DNA from: Bacteroidota bacterium
GTDB lineage: Bacteria; Bacteroidota; Ignavibacteria; Ignavibacteriales; Melioribacteraceae
Length of the DNA: 39,918 nt
Assembly (NCBI GenBank): GCA_018818165.1
Contig: JAHISP010000075.1
Span: 1 to 39,918 of the forward strand
Direction: 5' to 3'
Position numbers and translations under genes: made by a program
The notes under the pieces: model-generated
The model's database searches: none
What the model was told of the DNA's origin: nothing
The model's input: the letters and a program-made list of their open reading frames with translations, nothing else
Shown: positions 25,685 through 32,186 of the stretch, one piece after another
Layout of the letters: each line of letters starts with the position of its first letter
Position numbering within the stretch: position 1 is the stretch's first letter

Positions 25685-26578
25685 ATGAAACATAAATTTA
25701 ATTTAGTCTTTTTTTCACTTGTAATCTTAACAAGTTTCTCATTTTCTCAACCAATTTTGGAACGATATAACAATCTTGGCAAAATGTATGTTGCGGAATT
25801 TTCTTCAGCTCCATTTCCACATTTAGAAAGAGACAATGGTCATAAATACGATAATAAATCGTTTCCCAAAGAAGAACATTATAATGATAGCAGTGTCGCT
25901 ATTTTTATTCCAAAAAATTTTGAGCAAAAATTCGAAACAAATTTTGTGGTTTATTTTCACGGTTGGAACAACAATATTGATAGCGCCTGCGCTCAGTTTA
26001 ATCTAATTGAGCAATTTTCCGAAAGCAATAAAAATGCAATTTTCATTTTTCCCGAAGGACCAAAAAATTCCCCCGATTCATTTGGTGGAAAATTGGAGCA
26101 AAAAGACGGACTTAAAAACCTAATTAATGACATAGTTAAATTTTTATTAGAAAAAGGCGAGATAAATTCATCCAAAGTGGGAAATATTATTTTGGCAGGC
26201 CATAGTGGGGCATTTCGTGTAATTTCATTTTGCTTAATGCGTGGCGGATTAACTAAAAATATTTCTGATGTTATTCTTTTTGATGCACTCTACGCACATA
26301 CCGAAAAATATGCTTATTGGATTGATAATTTTAATGGTAGATTTATAAACATTTACACAAATGATGGTGGAACAAAAAGCGAAACAGAAAACTTGATGGA
26401 TGATTTAGTTGGATGGGAAATTCCTTATTTCCAAACAGACGAAAGCAAGCTAAAAATTGATGATTTAACAAATAATCGCTTAATTTTTATTCACTCCGAT
26501 TTATCACACAACGAAGTAATTGCGAAACGTAACCAGTTTTATAAATTTCTTAAAACAAGCAAAGTTGGTGAAAAGTGA
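25685..26578 (+). CDS. Secreted alpha/beta hydrolase (esterase-like)
   Basis: A 297-residue protein with a signal peptide (about 1-21, ending SFSFSQP). The core shows an oxyanion motif FHGWNNN (91-97) and the nucleophile elbow AGHSGAF (S174). An acidic residue in LFDALYAH (about D205) and a His near SDLSHNEV complete a likely Ser-Asp-His triad. This suggests an extracytoplasmic esterase, which would fit removal of ester groups from the glycan acted on by the upstream GH9-CE4 protein. It begins 11 bases after that gene, with AGGAA ahead. Its last residues (GEK) and stop codon lie within a 7-bp tandem repeat, so the C terminus has been remodelled by repeat growth. Confidence 0.83.
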   Translation: MKHKFNLVFFSLVILTSFSFSQPILERYNNLGKMYVAEFSSAPFPHLERDNGHKYDNKSFPKEEHYNDSSVAIFIPKNFEQKFETNFVVYFHGWNNNIDSACAQFNLIEQFSESNKNAIFIFPEGPKNSPDSFGGKLEQKDGLKNLINDIVKFLLEKGEINSSKVGNIILAGHSGAFRVISFCLMRGGLTKNISDVILFDALYAHTEKYAYWIDNFNGRFINIYTNDGGTKSETENLMDDLVGWEIPYFQTDESKLKIDDLTNNRLIFIHSDLSHNEVIAKRNQFYKFLKTSKVGEK

Positions 26579-26661
26579 AAAGTGAGAAGCGAGAAGTGAG
26601 ATGTGAAAAGTGAGATGTGAGATGTGAGATGTGAGATTTGAGATGTGAGATTTAAGATTTG
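26568..26661 (+). repeat. 7-bp tandem repeat (GTGAGAT / GTGAAAA)
   Basis: About 13 copies of a 7-base unit, GTGAAAA or GTGAGAT with small changes. The array overlaps the last 11 bases of the alpha/beta hydrolase gene and extends past its stop. Confidence 0.85.
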
Positions 26662-26698
26662 AAAAATATTGCTGTTTACTTTAGTTTGCGAACAAATA

Positions 26699-27027
26699 AA
26701 AAATTTAAAAGGAAGCCTTGACTAAACAGTCATTACGAAAAAATCAAAAAGTGAAGCTTTGACTAAATAGTCACGACAAGAAAAATCAAAAAGTGAAGCT
26801 TTGACTAAACAGTTATGACAAGAAAAATCAAAAAGTGAGGCTTTGACTAAACAGTCACGACAAGAAAAATTTAAAAGGAAGCCTTGACTAAATAGTCGTG
26901 ACAAGAAAAATTAAAAAGTGATACTTTGACTAAACAGTTATGGCGAGAAAAATTCAAAAGGAAGCTTTGACTAAACAGTCATGACAAGAAAAATCAAAAA
27001 GTGAGGTTTTGACTAAATAGTCGAAGC
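26699..27027. repeat. Eight tandem ~42-bp units, each with a small palindrome
   Basis: Eight copies of a 41-42-base unit of the form AAAAATCAAAAAGTGAAGC followed by TTTGACTAAACAGTCATGACAAG-like sequence. Each unit contains TGACT-AAAC-AGTCA or a close variant. Because 42 is a multiple of 3, the minus strand reads a 60-codon open frame of 14-residue repeats, but with no start signal or hydrophobic/binding pattern I treat it as incidental. A 15-base piece of the unit (AAAAGTGAAGCTTTG) recurs at 30993-31007, beyond the cassette array. Confidence 0.85.
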
Positions 27028-27201
27028 ATTAAAAAGAATCGCTTTTTCGAATTACAACGCATATTATTACCAAATTGTATGAATTTTGGCATTTTAACTT
27101 GTAAAACGCTATTTCTAAAATTCGATTAGAAAGCACAACAAAAATTATCTTGCTTTAAATATTTTAATGGACTAAATTTAGTCCAAAAAAGGATTTGTTT
27201 T
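27028..27201 (+). promoter_or_regulatory. Promoter region of the toxin-antitoxin module
   Basis: AT-rich sequence leading to a perfect 18-base palindrome TGGACTAAATTTAGTCCA (27168-27185), 16 bases before the antitoxin start, then AAAGGA as ribosome-binding site. Phd/YefM antitoxins bind such palindromes to repress their own operon. Confidence 0.65.
27168..27185. promoter_or_regulatory. Perfect 18-bp palindromic operator
   Basis: TGGACTAAATTTAGTCCA reads the same on both strands and sits directly upstream of the Phd/YefM antitoxin gene. This is the place and shape of an autoregulatory operator. Confidence 0.75.
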
Positions 27202-27474
27202 ATGAAACTAAGTGAATCTGTAAAATCGATAAGCTATTTAAAAGCAAATGCCGCAAATTTGATTGAAGATATTAATAAAAATCAGAAAACATTAATAATC
27301 ACTCAAAATGGCGAAGCTAAGGTTGTTGTTCAAGACATAAAAATGTATGAAAAAACACAAGAAACAATGTCAATGTTAAAATTATTGGCTATGACAAGTA
27401 CAAAAAGTAACAACGCCACAGATATAAAATCTACTTTTGATAGCTTACGAAATGAATTAAAATCATTACAATAA
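27202..27474 (+). CDS. Phd/YefM-family antitoxin
   Basis: A 90-residue protein. The first 50 residues (SVKSISYLKANAANLIEDINKNQKTLIITQNGEAKVVV in three short stretches) are the dimerising DNA-binding domain of Phd/YefM antitoxins, with the typical ITQNGEAKVVV strand. The C-terminal part (about 55-90), charged and probably disordered when free, would block the toxin. The toxin gene starts one base after the stop codon, so the two form one operon. Confidence 0.9.
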   Translation: MKLSESVKSISYLKANAANLIEDINKNQKTLIITQNGEAKVVVQDIKMYEKTQETMSMLKLLAMTSTKSNNATDIKSTFDSLRNELKSLQ

Positions 27475-27475
27475 T

Positions 27476-27802
27476 ATGGAAAAGTACAAAGTTTTTATTG
27501 ATACTCAAGCAAAGCAAGATCTTAAAGAAATTTTTATTTATATGGCAATAAATGATGGCAGTTCTTTAGCAAATAAACTTTTAGAAACACTTGAAGAAGC
27601 ATGCTATAAATTAGAAGAATTTCCAGAAAGAGGTCATATCCCTCAAGAATTAAAACAAACTGGAATCAATAAATATTTGGAAATCCATTCTAATCCCTAC
27701 CGAATAATATACGAAATAGAAAAAAACATAATATATATCCACTGTGTCCTTGATGGAAGAAGAGATATTCAAGAAATACTAAACGAAAGAATGTTAAGAT
27801 AA
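27476..27802 (+). CDS. parE: ParE/RelE-family toxin
   Basis: A 108-residue protein with the ParE/RelE fold: VFIDTQAKQDLKEIFIYMA, EEACYKLEEFPERGHIPQEL, and the conserved C-terminal NPYRIIYEIE followed by IIYIHCVLDGRRDIQEIL. ParE toxins poison DNA gyrase and RelE toxins cut mRNA on the ribosome; ParE similarity is stronger here because of the FPERGHIP and YRIIYE motifs. Length is normal. It lies upstream of the integron-like cassette array, and modules of this type often stabilise such arrays. Confidence 0.88.
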   Translation: MEKYKVFIDTQAKQDLKEIFIYMAINDGSSLANKLLETLEEACYKLEEFPERGHIPQELKQTGINKYLEIHSNPYRIIYEIEKNIIYIHCVLDGRRDIQEILNERMLR

Positions 27803-28281
27803 AAAGTTGTTAAGTTATAAATTCACTGGAAACAGATTTTTACTACACAAATAACGCCAGTTTGTAGACCAATTTCTGTAATACGGCAATTATATTTGTT
27901 GGCGTGACAAGAAAGAACAATAAACATCTTTTTGAAGCTAAAATATTTTATTAATGTTTGCTTAAAAAGATAATTATGTTTAATTTTTACCAAATTATTT
28001 ATTGTAAAGAGGTTAATGAATTACTCTGCTTTACTTGCCCCAAATTATTAACCGAAAATTACTTGAATAAATTGCTTGTCTGTTAAACGGATTGATTTTA
28101 AAGTTTGTTAGGACGAAAGAAAATCGGCATGACAAACAAAAGGAAATATGTAAATATTTAATAAACTAAATAAAAACAATAACTTATGATGATTTTTACA
28201 GAAAAGAAAAAGATTGTTAGGAAGAACGATGTTTCGGACTAACAATCCCAAAACTAGTATTTTCTGTCGGGTTAATATATA
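27803..28281. other. Non-coding stretch with a possible degenerate recombination site
   Basis: No plus-strand gene is visible. The end of the stretch (28178-28282) has nested pairings: ACAGAAAA (28198-28205) with TTTTCTGT (28260-28267), and GATTGTTAG (28212-28220) with CTAACAATC (28239-28247), flanked by AATAAC and GTTAG at equal distances. This could be a worn attC or attI site preceding the first cassette. The pairing is weaker than in the three sites below. Confidence 0.35.
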
Positions 28282-28479
28282 GTTAGGTGTCTCTCTAAGT
28301 TGATGAATTTGATTATAATAATTGTTCAACCAGATTCGGTTTTTGCGAATTTGATTAATTCTTTTAGCTCTGTTTCGTTTTATGAAATATGGTTTTGAAT
28401 TAATCCAGAAATAAAATTTATAGCCCAATGTTGTGAACAATGCGTTGGTAGCGACCACGATTAAAATAAGGTCATAGTT

Positions 28480-28986
28480 ATGTTTGAGTACAGTCCAGAG
28501 ATACAAGAAAAAATTACTATCGCCATTTACAGTATTGTCGCCAGCGGGATAGTTAGTTTTGCCATAGGTTATTATTTGGGTAAAAAGAATATAAAGTATC
28601 AAGAGAAATTGCGGGCGAAAAAAGAATTCCGTGATGCGTTTGCTCCAATATTGATTGAACTTGATGAAATTCGTGACATAAGAACGCAAGGATATTCTCA
28701 AGGTGATTTTCCTTCTGATATAGTTGAAAAGCATTTTAACAATCTTGAAACAGCCAAAACAAATTTTGCTGGTTACCTTGATAAAAGGGATAAAATAAAA
28801 TTCATAAAAGTTTGGGACGAATTTGCTTATCCCAACAAAGGACTCTCCATTGCCGTTTCTGACAATGATCTGAATAAAGTTCCGAGTCCCGAATATTTTT
28901 CCACTTATCAACCTGAAATTGTGGAGATAAGAAAAAAACTTAGAGCAAAAATTAATAATATATTGGCTTTTGCTAAATTTGAATAA
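28480..28986 (+). CDS. Cassette 1 protein, membrane-anchored, unknown function
   Basis: The 168-residue product begins with a short leader and one hydrophobic segment (about 10-33, ITIAIYSIVASGIVSFAIGYYLG), followed by a basic stretch (GKKNIKYQEKLRAKKEF) and a soluble alpha-helical domain on the cytoplasmic side (about 48-168). I do not recognise a catalytic motif. It fills the coding part of cassette 1; the 197 bases before it within the cassette are non-coding on the plus strand. A 324-codon frame on the opposite strand is rejected because it also crosses the attC site. Confidence 0.72.
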   Translation: MFEYSPEIQEKITIAIYSIVASGIVSFAIGYYLGKKNIKYQEKLRAKKEFRDAFAPILIELDEIRDIRTQGYSQGDFPSDIVEKHFNNLETAKTNFAGYLDKRDKIKFIKVWDEFAYPNKGLSIAVSDNDLNKVPSPEYFSTYQPEIVEIRKKLRAKINNILAFAKFE

Positions 28987-28989
28987 AAC

Positions 28990-29174
28990 ACCTAACCCGC
29001 TACTCCACTTGACCGCTTTTACGCTTGGTCTTTCAAGTCTCGTGGTGTCGGTTTTTAGTTCGTTGTTTATTTTAGTTTTCATAGTTTGTAAAAGTTATTT
29101 TGTTAATAAATTAGTTAAGGTTGCTTTCTCTCAATCCGTTGCAAAGCGGACAAGTGAGTAGCAAGCCGTTATAT
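28990..29174 (+). other. attC-like site 1
   Basis: R'' is ACCTAAC (28990-28996) and R' is GTTATAT (29168-29174). Inside, GCTACT-C-CACTTG-A-CCGCTTT on the left pairs with the complement of AAAGCGG-A-CAAGTGAGTAGC on the right: the C is an extra unpaired base and the A a mismatch, a pattern of extrahelical bases that marks attC bottom-strand hairpins. At 185 bases it is longer than most integron attC sites (about 57-141). It is about 90% identical by eye to site 3. Confidence 0.78.
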
Positions 29175-29217
29175 GCGAATTAAATTGTTCGTAATATTTT
29201 TAATAAAAACAATAAAA

Positions 29218-29532
29218 ATGACAGTAGAAGAATATTTTAGTTTAACAGAACAAGAGAAAATCAGCAAATGTCAGATTTTGTGTATGTATGAAGATGAGGA
29301 CAGGGAAATATTTAATAAAGTTGAAGAATTATTTTTAAGTAAATTTTCTCATTTGACCAGTATAGAAAAAGTAAAATGTGGAATGGCTCCAATGCTTGGG
29401 CCTTATAACTGTATAAAAGTATTCATTCCCAAAAGTCAGAAAAGGGTTTCATTGCCAAAATATTTTGAGGGATTTCCTACGTTTAAAATATTAGAGAGTC
29501 AATATAAAACTTATAAAATACTTTTAGCATAG
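29218..29532 (+). CDS. Cassette 2 protein, unknown function
   Basis: About 104 residues from the ATG at 29218. An in-frame ATG at 29173 lies within the crossover core of attC 1, so I prefer the later start. The protein is acidic in the first half (EDEDREIFNKVEELF) and has a small central strand-rich stretch ending KVFIPKSQKRVSLP. No signal peptide, membrane segment or known motif is visible. It is the only gene of cassette 2, in array orientation. Confidence 0.7.
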   Translation: MTVEEYFSLTEQEKISKCQILCMYEDEDREIFNKVEELFLSKFSHLTSIEKVKCGMAPMLGPYNCIKVFIPKSQKRVSLPKYFEGFPTFKILESQYKTYKILLA

Positions 29533-29552
29533 TAATAGAATAGCTTATAAGC

Positions 29553-29736
29553 ATATAACCCAAGCACCAAAGCGACCGCAGTTACTCTAGGTTTTTTCGT
29601 GTTTTGAAAGTGGTTTTTTGTTTGTAGTTTTTGAAAGGTAGTGCAAGTTAGTAAGTTAAATTTTTAATAAATAAATTTGGCGTATGCATAAAGGTAGTTC
29701 GTTCAACTGCGGCGCTTTGTGCATCAGCCGTTATAT
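29553..29736 (+). other. attC-like site 2
   Basis: ATATAAC (29553-29559) and GTTATAT (29730-29736) are exact complements. Inside, GCAC-C-AAAGCG-A-CCGCAGTT pairs with AACTGCGG-CGCTTT-GTGC, leaving two unpaired bases (C and A) on one arm, the diagnostic attC asymmetry. The stem-end sequence differs from sites 1 and 3, but size and geometry match (184 bases), as expected for cassettes of different origin. Confidence 0.8.
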
Positions 29737-29751
29737 ACTTTGAGGTAAATT

Positions 29752-30249
29752 ATGTTATCTGAAATTACATCAGCATTTGCATCCATTAAAGCAGCAAACG
29801 ATATTCTAAAAGGTTTTTCTGTACTTAAAACAGAAGCTGCCGTAAACGAGAAGGCTATTGAGTTACAGAGCATTATTTTCTCCCTTCATAATCATATATC
29901 TTCTCTCCATTCTTCCTATGACGAGATTGTTCAAGAAAAACGCAATCTTGAACAGAAAATTATGGATATAGAAAAATGGGAAACTACAAAGCAGAAATAT
30001 ATACTCAAGGAACTTAACCCTGGTGTTTTTGCTTATGTGCATAAAGAACCGAAAGAATCCGTGAGCGACAAGCATTGGTACTGTGCGAACTGTTTCAATG
30101 CAGAACAAAAAGAATCTATCTTGCAGAATCGGGTTCGAGGGGAAACTCGCAATCACGTTTATGCTTGTCCACAATGTGGAGATAAAATTGAAATTGGAAA
30201 CCCAGACTATGAGATGCCCGATGGAGGTGTTATGGAAAGCACTTGGTAA
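29752..30249 (+). CDS. Cassette 3 protein, coiled coil plus zinc ribbon
   Basis: A 165-residue protein with a helical N-terminal half (about 1-80) likely to form a coiled coil, then GVFAYVHK and a zinc-ribbon-like pair of CxxC motifs: WYCANCF (C111, C114) and YACPQCG (C139, C142). The acidic tail ends MESTW. Proteins of this type occur beside phage and mobile genes; a zinc-dependent nucleic-acid or protein contact role is plausible but not shown. The gene lies in cassette 3 and starts 16 bases after the attC 2 core. Confidence 0.8.
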   Translation: MLSEITSAFASIKAANDILKGFSVLKTEAAVNEKAIELQSIIFSLHNHISSLHSSYDEIVQEKRNLEQKIMDIEKWETTKQKYILKELNPGVFAYVHKEPKESVSDKHWYCANCFNAEQKESILQNRVRGETRNHVYACPQCGDKIEIGNPDYEMPDGGVMESTW

Positions 30250-30255
30250 TGTCGT

Positions 30256-30439
30256 ATATAACCCGCTACTGCACTTGACCGCTTTTACGCTTGGTCTTTC
30301 AAGTCTTGTAGTGTAGGTTTTTAGTTCGTTATTTATTTTAGTTTTCATAGTCTTTAAATGTTATTTTTTAATAAATTAGTTAAGGTTGCTTTCTTTTAAT
30401 CCGTTGCAAAGCGGACAAGTGAGTAGCAATCCGTTATTT
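30256..30439 (+). other. attC-like site 3
   Basis: R'' is ATATAAC (30256-30262, extended to GTATATAAC) and R' is GTTATTT (30433-30439). The same long imperfect stem as in site 1 forms (GCTACT-G-CACTTG..CCGCTTT with AAAGCGG..CAAGTGAGTAGC), with a G in the same extrahelical position where site 1 has C. It is 184 bases long. Confidence 0.8.
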
Positions 30440-30462
30440 TACTTAAAACAAAGGAGTTAAAA

Positions 30463-30804
30463 ATGTTTAAAACAATATTTCTTTCCTTTTTCTTATTTAT
30501 CGCTTTTCTAAGCTGTCAAAACTCAGTTGAATCTGCCATTTATGAAAAAGATTCACTACAATGGCTAAAGGTTAAAATTGAAAGTTTGGCAGTTCATCCC
30601 GATTATGTGGGGAGCAAAGTTTATAGATATGAATGGAATTCAAATTTTGTATATCACATTATGATTCCGATAAGTTCTTGTGCTTACTGTGAATTATATA
30701 ATGGTGATGGTGGTAAAATCCAATTTACAAATGATGAGATGTTTTCTGATTTCTTAAAGAACAAGAAAAATGAGGTTCTGATTTGGGAACGAAAATTCCA
30801 TTAA
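30463..30804 (+). CDS. Small lipoprotein (start of cassette 4?)
   Basis: A 113-residue protein with a lipoprotein signal (about 1-18) ending in the lipobox FLSC (C18, then QNS), so it should be lipidated and anchored in the envelope. The remainder has two further Cys residues in SSCAYCELY and is strand-rich. No enzyme motif is visible. AAGGAG precedes the start, an unusually strong ribosome-binding site for this window. It follows the attC 3 core directly, as cassette genes do, but no attC-like site is visible after it (the expected R'' AAATAAC is absent to 31230), so it may be the last, eroded cassette. Confidence 0.75.
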   Translation: MFKTIFLSFFLFIAFLSCQNSVESAIYEKDSLQWLKVKIESLAVHPDYVGSKVYRYEWNSNFVYHIMIPISSCAYCELYNGDGGKIQFTNDEMFSDFLKNKKNEVLIWERKFH

Positions 30805-31232
30805 TGATTTTCTAAATTTGTGATTTTACTATAAACAACACAAACCAGTTATTTCTACATAAATTTAGTTACAAGAATTAAAGAATGTAACATTGCTGTT
30901 TCTGAACAATACACAAGGCAATTATTAAATGATTATTGCTCGTCCAACCCAAAAGTTTAACCTCAAACAAATGCTCGAACCTTGAAAAACCCAAAAGTGA
31001 AGCTTTGTACAAATGTTGGGAGCATTTCCCTCAATTTATAATGATAATTGAAGGGAATTACTGTAATCCAGATTTTTCAATAAAAACTTGAGGTAATTTA
31101 TTACTATGCATATTTATTTTGGATAGATGTTCAAAAATCTTGTTTTTAACAATTATTTTTTTGCTAAAATTGTTCAATAAGTTATATTTTAATATTTTGC
31201 ATTTGTAAATACTCTAAAATTAAGAGGAATTA
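30805..31232. other. Non-coding stretch after the array
   Basis: No gene is visible. It contains a 15-base piece of the ~42-bp repeat unit (30993-31007) and an inverted repeat TTCCCTCAATT / AATTGAAGGGAA (31026-31057, one bulged base) that could end transcription. GTTATTT recurs at 30848-30854 without an attC arm. Confidence 0.5.
31026..31057. terminator. Candidate hairpin
   Basis: TTCCCTCAATT pairs with AATTGAAGGGAA (one bulge) around a 9-base loop; a T tail is weak. Confidence 0.35.
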
Positions 31233-31391
31233 ATGGCAGCACTTGAAGTTAAAAACATTTCAAAATCTTTTGGTAAGTTAAAGGCTGTAGATGATGCATC
31301 TTTTTCTGTTCCTAAAGGCTCAATTTTGGGTCTCCTTGGTAGAAACGGAGCTGGAAAAACTACAACAATTAGAATGATGATGGATTTTTAA
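31233..31391 (+). pseudogene. Truncated ABC transporter ATPase gene
   Basis: An ATG (31233) with GAGGAA upstream starts a typical ATPase N terminus: [11 protein letters not shown], then [19 protein letters not shown], which includes the complete Walker A motif. A stop codon follows after MMDF (52 residues), and in no frame does the downstream DNA continue the ATPase (no signature or Walker B). The gene has lost about 80% of its usual ~240-300 codons. Its well-preserved start region suggests a recent deletion or recombination, near the end of the cassette array. Confidence 0.75.
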
Positions 31392-31655
31392 AACCGCATT
31401 TACCAAGCATTCCACTGAGGACAATCACATCATCCGATTATAGTCTTTTTATTAAATTTCAGAATGATAGCTAATTTATGGTTACGCCTGGAGATAGTTA
31501 CGCAATGTGGCTTTTTTGTCTTTGATTCTTAATTCTCTAATAACGGTTTTGGATTAAATTAAACAATTAAGACTCCAATTGATATTTTTGGTTTAATGAT
31601 GCATTAAAAAGGATAATATTCAATTATTACATTTGAATTTAGCGAAAGATTTTTT
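31392..31655. other. Spacer between truncated ATPase and MarR gene
   Basis: No gene is recognisable; possibly decayed remains. It ends at the MarR promoter region. Confidence 0.45.
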
Positions 31656-31679
31656 ATATTATTTTTGTACAAATAATAT
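31656..31679. promoter_or_regulatory. Candidate MarR operator
   Basis: ATATTATTT (31656-31664) and AAATAATAT (31671-31679) form a perfect 9-bp inverted repeat with a 6-base spacer, 12 bases before the MarR start. MarR proteins bind this kind of repeat to repress their own gene. Confidence 0.5.
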
Positions 31680-31691
31680 AAAGGTGAAATT

Positions 31692-32138
31692 ATGGGAAAA
31701 GAAATAGTATATAAGCCCAAAACACAACTTGCACTAAATGCAATGTTTAGTGTTGGAAATGCGAGTAATTTTCTTCAAGACAAAACGCATTCATATGTAA
31801 AAACAACTGGTTTAACGCCTGCGCAATTTGCCATAATTAGCATTCTTGGGCATAATGGTCCGTTAAAAATTTCTGAAATTTACAAACAAATGTTAATAAA
31901 AAGCGGTAATAGAACTATGATTTTAGATTCTATTGAAGAAAAAAACCTTATTAAAAGAGTTTTTAGTAAAAATGATAGACGTGAAATTATAATTGAATTA
32001 ACTACTGCTGGGCAAAAATTCTTTGATGAAAGTTTTGAAGATTACGGTCATTTTGTTGAAAAAACATTTGGTGTACTTTCACAACCTGAACAAAAAGATT
32101 TACTTTCAATTTTAAGTAAATTAACTGGCGAAAGTTAA
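31692..32138 (+). CDS. MarR-family transcriptional regulator
   Basis: The 148-residue protein has the helix layout and winged helix of MarR: LTPAQFAIISILGHNGPLKISEIYKQ, the recognition region SGNRTMILDSIEEKNLIKR, and the wing FSKNDRREIIIELTTAGQKFF. It is expected to bind DNA as a dimer and release it on ligand or oxidant binding; no cysteine is placed to suggest a redox sensor. AAAGGTG precedes the start. It converges with rocD across a shared terminator. The regulated target is unknown. Confidence 0.9.
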   Translation: MGKEIVYKPKTQLALNAMFSVGNASNFLQDKTHSYVKTTGLTPAQFAIISILGHNGPLKISEIYKQMLIKSGNRTMILDSIEEKNLIKRVFSKNDRREIIIELTTAGQKFFDESFEDYGHFVEKTFGVLSQPEQKDLLSILSKLTGES

Positions 32139-32147
32139 CTAACATTT

Positions 32148-32179
32148 AAAAAGAGGATACGGCAAAGTATCCTCTTTTT
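32148..32179. terminator. Bidirectional terminator
   Basis: AAAAAGAGGATAC (32148-32160) pairs with GTATCCTCTTTTT (32167-32179): a 13-bp stem and 6-base loop with T/A runs on both sides. It serves both the MarR gene and the convergent rocD. Confidence 0.9.
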
Positions 32180-32186
32180 ATTAAAC

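Larger units (their letters stand above)
28282..30439 (+). mobile_element. Integron-type gene cassette array without integrase
   Basis: Three cassettes follow each other: 28283-29168, 29169-29730 and 29731-30433. Each has one plus-strand gene followed by a 184-185-base attC-like site. The base run after each G-TT crossover point is complementary to the same cassette's own R'' box: GTTAGGTGT/ACACCTAAC, GTTATAT/ATATAAC and GTTATATAC/GTATATAAC. This is expected only if the unit closes into a circle, as integron cassettes do. No tyrosine integrase with integron features is in the window. By the usual terms this is a CALIN or the distal part of a longer array. Confidence 0.78.

Noticed and set aside
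26722-26904. Minus-strand frame encoding 14-residue repeats (CLVKASLFDF type)
   Set aside because: It is produced by the 42-base repeat length being a multiple of three; there is no ribosome-binding site and units elsewhere in the array differ by one base, breaking the frame.
26699-27027. CRISPR array
   Set aside because: Units are directly adjacent with no unique spacers and no cas genes are nearby.
28178-28282. A fourth attC site before cassette 1
   Set aside because: Pairings exist but the L-box arms are weak and I cannot find a matching upstream cassette border, so I list it only as a possible degenerate site.
28108-29082. 324-codon open frame on the minus strand across cassette 1
   Set aside because: It runs through the attC-like site, and its first ~30 residues nearly repeat those of another minus-strand frame over attC 3 (29863-30348), because both read the repeated recombination site. 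The plus-strand gene fits the cassette orientation better.
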